Shown here piece by piece: positions 9,601 through 16,831 of a stretch of 16,831 nucleotides of DNA. Under the pieces are notes generated by a model. It made no database searches and was not told the origin of the DNA. It worked only from the letters and a program-made list of their open reading frames with translations. How positions within the stretch are numbered: position 1 is the stretch's first letter; the number at the start of each line of letters is the position of its first letter. The translations under genes and the position numbers were made by a program. The stretch is from Paraglomus occultum (taxonomy: Eukaryota; Glomeromycota; Glomeromycetes; Paraglomerales; Paraglomeraceae). Location of the stretch: assembly GCA_910592205.1 (NCBI GenBank), contig CAJVPJ010000781.1, forward strand, positions 1-16,831. The letters run 5' to 3'.

Positions 9601-12600
9601 ATTCATATAGTTTTCTTAACTAATCAGGTATTAAATTTCCGGTACAGACTGTCTCTACAAAGCATTAGCGTCGAATCTTATAACGAGAGCATTGTACAGC
9701 ACAAAGAACTTTTGAAGCACATATCATCATGCGTTGTCTACCCAGTAAATCGACGTAACATTGACTTTGCGAATCTGATCTTTTATTTACGACAAGTAAG
9801 TTTGAAATTGTTGATTGAATTCATAATTATGTTTCTTACCTTGTAACTTTACATTAGATTTTATTCGTACACCATGAACAATTGTTCGCTGTTAATAATA
9901 ACGCGACCAACATGCTGGACCGCTTATCAGACGTTGCTTCGTCACTTCTTAAAGAAATGGATAGTGCCTTGTTCGATGACAAAATTGCTAATGTTCTTTG
10001 GGACGTGTTCCGTTTTATTGAACGCCTCGAAGATCAGATCAATATCGCGCTTAAAACGGGTTTAGTAGCAGTTATCCGATTGCTGCTTGATCTAGTGTCG
10101 AGCACAGATGAAGTCGAAGCATTGAAACTCCTCGGTCAAGCCTGGATTGCATTTTCATTATGCTTTGTCACCCTTTATATACCTGACTATCCTCTCGATC
10201 CGACTAATGAAGAACGCCTCAGAGCAAACCTTTTCTCATTCAGACAGGATAATTTGAAAAATCAAATTGTTGTTCGTCAAGAAATAGAATATTACTACAC
10301 GGGTGAATCAAGTAATACTGTCATAGAGATGCTGGAAAATGACCTGGACAAACTAAAGGTCTCAAATCACAACTCTTCCAACCTTGCACTGCGCCCCGAG
10401 CGGTCGCTACTGGACGATTTGTTCAAGCATGTATACTATCTTCGCGAAAACGTAATCGACCAGAAACATGTAGAAAGCCTGTTGTCTGACCTTCAGGTTG
10501 ATTGCGATTCTGATGTCTTGCAAAGAGAACAATTATTTCAAGCAAGAACATGGCAATTTATTCAAAGAACATCGTCTAATTATCCGCTTTATTATGATTT
10601 ACTCCAGCCCTTATTTGTTGCTCTATATCAACTCAAGTTTGGTGTCCGTCTTGTAACCTCTGCTTGCTTGGCAACAAAGAAAAATAAGAATGAAGATCGA
10701 CTTCAACAAATAATTATTGCTTTATTGGAATGTTCCATCAGAGGACGTCCGCATAGTGAACATTTAGAATATATTACCCAAGAACTGTCTTTGGATGCAG
10801 TAAAAGCTATCATTTTTTCTCAACATTCGGCATCAAAGACATGGGACCAATACCTGGAATACTTGTGTGTTGTTCTCAATTGCATCTATCATCGTGTTGC
10901 AATGCAAGGTCATCTAACTTTAAACATACTCGTTTTGTTAGACAGAATTTGTTTAGAAATCGCAAGGATTTACTTAGCCGCTGAAGATCAACAGAAAAAG
11001 ATAGCTGAAGAAAAAGGAAGTCTTTACAGAAGAAAAACACAGACACATGATATTGCCAGAGACGATGAAAGAGATGAACAAGATTTTAAAAAGATGTTTC
11101 CAGATTTCAGTCAAGAAATAGAGGTAGCAGTTTCAACTGATGAGGACAAGCAAGAAATACCTGCTGCTTTTGAGGACAGTGAGATTTTCATCGTAAATAA
11201 TAATATACTTACTCGGATTGGCACTTTACACGCAAGACTATTCGCCGACTTTGACTTCTTACACAAAGTAGATATTCCTTCTCGCGACAATTTGACAAAG
11301 CAGACATTTTTCGCGACAAGCGTTGTGGTCAGTTCGTTAGCGTCACTTAATCATGGGACATTTACGGAGAAGATGGATTCTATCATCGTTCCCTCCCAGC
11401 TTCTCGGGTTTACAATATGGAAAGATTGGTTGAGTCACGGCGTCGGCCCCGAAATGTCTGGTACAACAACCGGACGTGCCCAGAGCTATGACTTTTATAA
11501 AGACGCAAACATACCGGAAGCGCGAAGGATTATTCCAGCGCTATCAAGATTTCAGGTTCGCATCATCGAGTTACTGAAGGAATGGCCTGAACACGCAGTC
11601 TTGCAACAGCTTGATATGTTATGTGATAGAATTAAAGGTTTTAGTCTTACTTCTCCGATCGCGAAATTTCTTACTGGATTGGAAATTCTTTTACAAAAAT
11701 CGGAGGAATGGGAGGCATACGCGAGTCGGGATGTTTCAGTAAGCAGAGAGCGCGAAGATTTATCAAGTCTAGTTGTTAGTTGGCGTCAGTTAGAACTGAC
11801 CTGCTGGCCAAATCTTTTAGTCTCCCAAGAAATATACAATGAATTGTCAGTGTATAAATGGTGGTTTCATTTATACAACAGCGTCCTGCGACCTATTGAC
11901 AAATTTAATGGAGACATTCTGGATGAAGTGGGTTTCAACGAACACATAACGAAAGTCTTGGAGATACTTGACGAATTCTTGCAATCGTCCAAACTGGGTG
12001 ATTTTCATGCTCGATTAAATCTTGTCTACTCTTTCTCCTTGCATTTACGAGCAAAAGTTTATGCACGCGATGCCGCGTCTGCGTTGATCGAAAGAGCATA
12101 CGATTCACTATTAAGCATACATAATTATTATTGTCAGTTTTTAAATCAACGGAACGATACTTTGGGCATTTTGCGTAAACCGATTGAAAAGGAGCTCAAG
12201 GATTTTGTCAAGTTGGCTAGCTGGAAAGACGTCAACATTCACGCCCTAAAGCAAAGTGCACAGAAAACACACCGACAATTGCACAAGTGTATTCGTAAAT
12301 ACAGGGAAGTTCTTGAAACACCTATTACAATTGTAATTACTGCGTATCAGAATGATATTTATACCGCTCAATCAACAGCCATCAAAGATAAGCAACTTAT
12401 TATACAATCACGAACTAGCGCTGACGCATGGATCTTGAACTTCTCAACATCGGACTTCCTTCATTTCAGTAAATTTGACGCTGAACGATTTACGTTTAAA
12501 TTGCCTTCTCGTTTTGTAAATATTAGTCATACTTTCGCACGACTACAATCCTACTGTCGAGATGACATTCTTCTGAATAGGCCAAGAAGGGTAGCGAACA

Positions 12601-15600
12601 CCAAGGCAATAGACGAATTTGCAACATACATAATACAACGCATTAAAACTCTCCAGGAAGAAACTTCAGCGGTTACAAAAGAAGATAACAAGAGTTTAGT
12701 CAAAAGTCAAAAGATGGTAAAGAAAAAATCCCTTGTTGACCTTTTAAGAGAACTTAAACGAATTGGTCTTAATCATTTTGCAAAGAAGCTGGCCCAGAAA
12801 CAACAGGACCTCGTTGGATACATGTTGCAACTTCCTTGTGTTGAATTAGAATATTCGTTTAGAGCTTTTGCGAAGAAAGCGCTTCTGCCAGATGTTGACT
12901 CAGCGATGTTGTTATGGTCAAGGTCTGCTGACTATTATTATAAAATAATTGCACGCATGACTCATCTTCGTACTATTGCTAATACAAATCCATCAAAAGA
13001 TCTGACTTCGCAAGAAGTTACGAAAGGCCTTGGTTTCGCCGAACATTTATTACATCTAATTGTGATTGAAAGAAAAGCTTTACATACTTTTGAACAACAA
13101 TACACACGAATGATAGGGATGCTGATGCAACTCAAGCATCTGTCTTCGACATTTGACGATTTACAGAGCCCTAAATGTAACATTATTGACTTGAAATCGA
13201 ATGTGGTTGCTGATGCTTTGAAGGTTCACAGCGAGACGTTGGATGATCTTATCGCTTTACTTTCGAATGCCTGTCTTATTGTCAATTGCCAAAAAGAAGG
13301 AGTAGAATCGCTGACAAGTAATGAGTTTGATTTTGTCGAACAGTTGAAGGATTGGCTTGAACGAATTCAAAAAGCAAGGGATAGATTCAATAAGATTTAT
13401 ACAGAAACTTATCTGATTCCAAAGCATATAATTGGAAGCAAACCATTAGTTAAAGAGGACTTGCGAGGCATAGTGCAAGAAGATGTAGAGACAATTAAAT
13501 CGCTTTGCGCATTCCTCACCGATTCATATCGACAGACTCCCCAATTTAAATACATTATGTCACCTATTTCTGATTTTATTGTCTCAAAGGATTATGAAAT
13601 CTTCATTCCCACTTTTGACAAAGATTTTAAAGATGATGTACGACTTGATGAGAACGTTATAACATCTTTCCTGGAAACAACAGCTGACTTTATCGATGGG
13701 ATACTAGTAGCAATTCAAGAATTACGTAAGTCAGCTCAACTTAAACACTCGAATGATCAGTTAGCAGTTAGTGTGGATGAACCGCAAATGGCTGATGGTC
13801 ATCTGCGACAAGAACACAATCACTTTCTTGAAGCATTCAAAGAACTGAATCCTGGAAATATCTTCAAAAAGTCAGAACGCGTTTATGAATTTCTTGATAT
13901 AGTGATGAATAATAAAGAATGGTTCAGAAGTTCGACTTGCAGAGAGCTCGTTGTCCGCTTATTGCAAAGAGTTTACCCATTCGTTCACCAATACGTTCTC
14001 ATCATGCAGTATAAGTTATTGTGCAATCTTGCACATCACAAATCGGTTTGTAAGTTAACGTACGTGCTGGTAAGCTCGTTCACTGTCATCTTTTCACGAG
14101 GGTTTTGCACGCCGAATATGGAAACTGAAGTCACTGAGGAAGGAGACACGGAAAAGAATGTTCAGGGAACTGGTATAGGTGAAGGTGAAGGTACTAAAGA
14201 TGTTAGTGACGAAATTGAAGATGAGGAACAAGTGTTAGGTACGCAAGATCAACCGAACGAACCAGATTCAGACAACAAAAGGAAAAACGACGACGACAAA
14301 AATAAAGGTATGGAGATGGAGAACGATTTCGAGGGCACAATGGAAGACATTGATCAGACTGCTGATGACAATAGAGGGGACGAAGATGAAGACGAAGATG
14401 AAGACGAGATTGAAGATTTTGATGAAGAGATTGGAAAACTCGACGACGCTGACCCAGACATTGTTGATGAAAAAATGTGGGATGACAAATCAGTAGACGG
14501 CCTTGATGAAAGTGATAAAACTGTTAACAACGATATGAATACTTGTGATAATAACGAGACAGACATTGTTGCCAAAAATTCAGATAACATATCTAAATCT
14601 GAAGATAAGCAAAAGAAAGAACGGAAAGATCAACCTATTCACCCTGATCAGGACCCATCGCCTCAAATTGATGAACAGGAGGAAAACGAGGATTTTGCTA
14701 ATGAAGTTGATGGAAGAGATGCTGCACAGACAGATTCGGTTGACATTGAAGTGCCAGAGGCCGAAACGTTAGACTTGCCGGATAACATGAATCTCGATGA
14801 TATGGAGGACGAGCATCTAAACGACATGGATGATAAACAAGCGGACGAAGGAAATGATTTCGAAAATATGGATATCGATGATGAACAAAAGTTTCAGTCC
14901 GACAATGACTTTGAAGAAACTCAGTCTGTGCAAGATCAATTGGATCCGATGGATACTGAAGACGTAACGGATGAATTCAATAAAGACACTGAACGCGAAC
15001 GTAATGAAGCCATTACCGAACAAGATGATACTGATAGAGCAGAGAATGAAGTACCAGAGACCAGTGACAAGGGCGAGATACCAAACGAGCGAAATTTTCA
15101 TGATCAGCCAGTGCCAACGTCCGAGAATAATCAATATATCGCAAACGAAGGGCGACTTGATCCGACGGAGCAAGGTGTCACGTGTGGAATGGAAAATGAA
15201 ATCTCAGAGACTGGCGGCGAAAGCCAGACATCAAATCAGCAAAATTTTCAACCAGTACCATCATCCGAAACTCGTCAGACGACAAATGAAGAACAGCTTG
15301 AGCAGACTTCTTCGCAAGCTCAAGGCGATACAAGAGGCTATAACAATACTCAAGATGATAAAGAAGAGCCTAAAAAGAAACAAGGAAATGTTAATGCTAA
15401 TCCTCATAGGAATTTAGGCGATGCATTGGCAGAATGGCGCCGTCGACTTCAAAGTATTACTGATGGGGAAGAGTCGAATAATACAAAGGAGAACGAGCAA
15501 GGACGAGATGAAGCCCTACCGCAGCTACAAGACAACGAAAATCAAGCATTCGAGTATATTCGAGATGATGAGACAGCATATGATGCGCAAGCTTTAGGAA

Positions 15601-16831
15601 CAGCGGTTGAAGATCAAGTCAAATCACTTGACGCTCAAGCAGGGGCCATCGACGAAGATATACATATCGATGAAAGCAAATTTGAATACGCCGTTGACGA
15701 ATCCGATAATAACGAAGATATTATACAAAGGAGCGAAATTCCCTACAAGGAGAGATTGACATCGGATGTTCAACAGCAAGCTGGAGCTATTCTCAATCAC
15801 CGTACAAATGAACTCAACGAAACGATGGATCATGACTATGAAACAGCCTTGCAAACACTCGAATCTATTCAGCTTTCTCATAAACCGTTACCGCAGGAGG
15901 AAGTTGACCAAATGCGTCAAGAATTAGAAAAGAGGCTTAGTGACTGGCGAGAAAATGGTCGCGATATAAATAAAGCTCGTGAGCTATGGCAGAAATATGA
16001 GCATATAACGTACGATTTAGCATATGGTCTATGCGAACAGCTGCGTTTAATTTTAGAACCAACACTTGCAGCGCGATTAAAGGGTGACTATCGGACTGGT
16101 AAACGGTTGAACATGAAACGAATTATTCCATACATTGCTTCCGATTTCAAGAAGGACAAAATATGGCTACGGCGTACTAAGTGTAGTAAAAGACAATATC
16201 AAGTAATGATTGCGGTAGATGACTCAAGGTCTATGTGCGAATCGCATTCCATTCAGCTCGCATATGAGACGCTGGCTTTAATTTCTCGTGCATTGTCCCA
16301 GTTGGAAGTCGGCGACATCTCTATTGTCAGCTTTGGCGAGCGTGTCCAGTTACTCCATCCGTTCGATCAGCCATTTACAAGCGAGACTGGGGCTCAAGTG
16401 CTACAGCAATTTACCTTTGATCAGGGAAAAACTTATGTGAAATCATTTATGGAGACTGCGATTTCTCTACTGGAACATGCAAGAACAACTTGTCAAGGAT
16501 CACGAAATTCTGAATTATGGCAATTGTTGCTAATTATCTCAGATGGCGTCTGTGAGGATCACACTGCTCTACGCAGTCTTGTTCGAAGAGCTGCTGAATC
16601 TCAAATAATGACAGTATTCATTATTGTAGACAATAAGGGGGAAAAGGATTCGATTATATCTATGAATCATGTCAAGTATAAAATGATAAATGGAAGCATG
16701 GTTCTGCAGATGGAAAGATATTTGGACACTTTTCCATTTGATTATTATGTAGTTCTACGGGATATTAATGCTCTAACTGAAACGCTTTCAGATGCTCTAA
16801 GACAATACTTTACGATGATAAGTAGCCAATA
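617..16831 (+). CDS. MDN1: Midasin (Rea1-type dynein-like AAA+ ATPase of pre-60S ribosome maturation), six exons, 3' end just outside the window
   Basis: Exons are 617-1120, 1201-8409, 8528-8767, 8834-9576, 9648-9795 and 9858-16831, giving 5,272 codons plus a trailing TA. I translated every junction: phases are 0, 0, 0, 2, 0, and exon 6 has no stop or frameshift. An N-terminal domain (residues 1 to about 320) precedes six AAA+ modules with Walker A motifs at 351, 694, 1126, 1419, 1766 and 2076. A linker runs from about 2400 to 4370, an acidic region from 4370 to 4783, and a MIDAS domain from about 5003. In the family, the ATP-driven ring and linker pull the MIDAS domain, which grips the UBL domains of Ytm1 and Rsa4 and removes them from nucleolar and nucleoplasmic pre-60S particles. 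The start is the first in-frame ATG after a TAA at 566-568. The next ATG (620) has A at -3 and G at +4 and could be preferred; another lies at 638. Identification is near certain. Exon edges rest on GT-AG and frame logic, not transcripts. Confidence 0.96.
1121..1200 (+). other. Intron 1 (80 nt, GT-AG, phase 0)
   Basis: The donor AAG|GTGAGT is near consensus and the acceptor is AATATAG. CTAAT about 15 bases before the end is a plausible branch site. Joining gives residues SASK then ASTRLLQRLL, continuing the midasin N-terminal helical domain. Retention hits TAA at 1136-1138. Confidence 0.9.
1657..2640 (+). other. Midasin AAA1 module
   Basis: Approximate residues 321-648. Walker A is GITGCGKS (351-358). 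The Walker B equivalent reads VLIEDIE, so the usual Asp-Glu pair is Glu421-Asp422, an order I recall as typical of AAA1 in this family. The sensor region reads FQLFATRS. Module edges are estimates. Confidence 0.9.
2641..3900 (+). other. Midasin AAA2 module with helical insert
   Basis: Approximate residues 649-1068. Walker A GETGTGKT (694-701) and Walker B ILLDEIN (Asp872, Glu873) are intact, followed by the sensor FACMNP and the arginine-rich LRNRF segment. Between Walker A and B is a charged, helix-forming insertion of about 110 residues (nt 2920-3240), rich in Lys, Glu and Gln. It corresponds to the AAA2 helical insert that regulates Rea1 by plugging the ring. Confidence 0.93.
3985..4857 (+). 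other. Midasin AAA3 module
   Basis: Approximate residues 1097-1387. Walker A is GPTSAGKT (1126-1133), Walker B IVLDELN (Asp1193, Glu1194), the sensor LFATQNP, and the trans-acting arginine segment FRNRF. All catalytic features of an active AAA+ module appear present. It is among the most conserved parts of the protein by eye. Confidence 0.94.
4858..5862 (+). other. Midasin AAA4 module
   Basis: Approximate residues 1388-1722. Walker A is GETGSGKT (1419-1426), Walker B FFLLDEIS (Asp1498, Glu1499), the sensor FLATMNPGG, and the arginine segment LRNRFTE. The module looks catalytically complete. Confidence 0.94.
5881..6750 (+). other. Midasin AAA5 module
   Basis: Approximate residues 1729-2018. 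Walker A is GTPGIGKT (1766-1773), Walker B VLLDELN (Asp1836, Glu1837), the sensor VFGAQNP, and FVNRF in place of the LRNRF seen in its neighbours. The final RDVFRWLELM stretch is the usual small-subdomain signature. Confidence 0.93.
6751..7890 (+). other. Midasin AAA6 module, degenerate Walker B
   Basis: Approximate residues 2019-2398. Walker A GADGTGKT (2076-2083) is intact. Walker B reads WLLIDNANL, so the catalytic Glu is Asn2267. This matches my memory of the family and suggests binding without efficient hydrolysis. An insertion of about 125 residues (nt 7063-7434) separates the two motifs. MRNRG replaces the LRNRF seen in AAA2 and AAA4. Confidence 0.92.
8410..8527 (+). other. Intron 2 (118 nt, GT-AG, phase 0)
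   Basis: The donor is AAG|GTAATT and the acceptor AATCTAG follows a T-run. Splicing joins KASK to AFALLKRY. An earlier pyrimidine-tract CAG at 8436-8438 would make a 29-nt intron and leads to an in-frame TGA, so it was not used. Retention adds 13 codons and ends at TGA 8449-8451. Confidence 0.88.
8768..8833 (+). other. Intron 3 (66 nt; alternative donor gives 57 nt), phase 0
   Basis: The acceptor TTTTCTCTTTAG is strong, with GCTAAT as a likely branch site. Two donors fit the frame: GAG|GTACTT at 8768 and TGG|GTAATT at 8777. The second adds three residues, VLW. The same GTAATT hexamer is the donor of intron 2, so either could be real. Retention ends at the acceptor TAG itself (8831-8833). Confidence 0.8.
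9577..9647 (+). other. Intron 4 (71 nt, GT-AG, phase 2)
   Basis: The donor is CAT|GTGAGT and the acceptor CCGGTACAG, with CTTAACTAAT as the branch region. Frame decides the acceptor: ending at the earlier CAG (9627) or TAG (9610) brings a stop within a few codons, whereas 9647 restores the frame as YFAYI-LSLQSISVESY. Retention gives ATG then TGA directly at the donor. Confidence 0.87.
9796..9857 (+). other. Intron 5 (62 nt, GT-AG, phase 0)
   Basis: CAA|GTAAGT is a perfect donor core and ACATTAG the acceptor, with TGTAACT as a possible branch motif. Joining gives FYLRQ-ILFVHHEQL and enters the long final exon. Retention stops at TAA 9844-9846. Confidence 0.9.
14379..14407 (+). repeat. Short tandem repeat GACGAAGATGAA (about 2.4 copies)
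   Basis: The 12-mer repeats without a mismatch and encodes an alternating Asp-Glu run. It lies inside the acidic region and is a likely site of length variation between strains. Confidence 0.75.
15042..15167 (+). repeat. Diverged internal duplication in the acidic region, copy 1
   Basis: The stretch starting ENEVPETSDKGE and continuing through NF..QPVPTSE resembles the next one at 15192-15308. The similarity also shows in the untranslated alternative frame, so the relation is at DNA level and not just amino-acid composition. The two starts are 150 bases apart. Confidence 0.55.
15192..15308 (+). repeat. Diverged internal duplication in the acidic region, copy 2
   Basis: It starts ENEISETGGESQ and continues through NFQPVPSSE. 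Relative to copy 1 it lacks two codons after the shared AAT TTT and one codon further on. All gaps are whole codons, as expected if selection kept the frame after a tandem duplication. Confidence 0.55.
15390..16019 (+). other. Conserved segment preceding the MIDAS domain
   Basis: After the acidic tether the sequence becomes ordered again: NPHRNLGDALAEWRRRL, then AYDAQALGTAVEDQ and a helical stretch with RLSDWRENG and ELWQKYEHIT. These islands recur in midasins as I remember them. Their specific role is not known to me; they probably pack against or support the MIDAS domain. Confidence 0.8.
16020..16831 (+). other. MIDAS (VWA-like) domain, C-terminal
   Basis: Residues from about 5003 to 5272. 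The metal-ion-dependent adhesion site is complete: Asp5069-x-Ser5071-x-Ser5073 within VDDSRSM, Thr5140 in GKTYVKSF, and Asp5177 in IISDG. A basic stretch before it (GKRLNMKRIIPYIA and WLRRTKCSKRQ) is highly conserved and could also serve nuclear import. In Rea1 this domain binds, through the metal, the acidic residue in the UBL domains of Ytm1 and Rsa4. The ending VVLRDINALTETLSDALRQ is the usual C-terminus, so little or nothing is missing. Confidence 0.95.

Larger units (their letters stand above)
7891..14109 (+). other. Midasin linker (stem) region, interrupted by introns 2 to 5
   Basis: Approximate residues 2399-4365, mostly alpha-helical in character. Landmarks I recognise from the family include YIPDYPLDP (from residue 3055), a Lys/Glu-rich stretch ending SLYRRKTQTH, YDFYKDANIPEA (from 3492), FLTGLEILLQK, and SWKDVN (near 3737). 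In Rea1 this arm carries the MIDAS domain and swings relative to the ring during remodelling. No catalytic motifs were seen. The exact subdomain limits cannot be set by eye. Confidence 0.9.
14110..15360 (+). other. Asp/Glu-rich flexible region
   Basis: Approximate residues 4366-4783. It opens with the family motif GTGIGEGEG followed by KDVSDEIEDEEQ, then becomes strongly acidic, with DEDEDEDEDE, VDEKMW and the conserved LDLPDNMNLDDM island. It is probably a disordered tether giving the MIDAS domain reach. The coding strand is purine-rich, which opens artefactual Lys/Arg-rich and Ser-rich ORFs in other frames. Confidence 0.92.

Noticed and set aside
14354-14590. A Ser-rich reverse ORF (78 codons)
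   Set aside because: The poly-Ser run is the complement of the GAA/GAT/GAC repeat encoding Asp and Glu, so it is a composition shadow.
14971-15417. A 148-codon + strand ORF in another frame over the acidic region
   Set aside because: It is Lys/Arg-rich, as expected when GAN-rich acidic codons are read one base off. The midasin frame is open and conserved throughout, and the ORF has no recognisable domain.

Overview
The window holds one very large eukaryotic protein-coding gene on the + strand, preceded by about 600 bases of upstream DNA. The gene encodes midasin (MDN1 in animals, Rea1 in budding yeast), the dynein-like AAA+ ATPase that strips assembly factors from pre-60S ribosomes. It has six AAA+ modules in tandem, a long linker, an Asp/Glu-rich tail and a C-terminal MIDAS (VWA-type) domain. 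The reading frame is intact through five short GT-AG introns. It reaches the last base of the window without a stop and gives about 5,272 residues, between the roughly 4,900 of yeast and 5,600 of human.

The gene features point to a fungus, perhaps an early-diverging AT-leaning lineage such as Mucoromycota. The introns are 57 to 118 nt long, with GTGAGT, GTAAGT or GTAATT donors and CTAAT or TAACT branch-like motifs close to the acceptor. The placement is inference from gene style and cannot be settled by eye.

Layout: 1-616 is upstream DNA with a TGACGTCA palindrome, a 15-bp direct repeat, a TATAAAAG box and an AAAAAATTTT motif resembling the yeast RRPE element of ribosome-biogenesis genes. 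Exons are 617-1120, 1201-8409, 8528-8767 (or 8776), 8834-9576, 9648-9795 and 9858 to beyond 16831. The N-terminal domain is split by intron 1. Exon 2 carries all six AAA+ modules. Introns 2 to 5 crowd into 1.45 kb after the ring. Exon 6 carries most of the linker, the acidic region and the MIDAS domain. The last two bases are TA, following residues that match the usual midasin C-terminus, so the stop codon is probably completed by the next base.

No second gene, RNA gene, mobile element or CRISPR array is supported. I see no undescribed multi-gene system. The points worth a second look are intron placement, upstream ORFs, an internal duplication in the acidic region and possible alternative splice sites.
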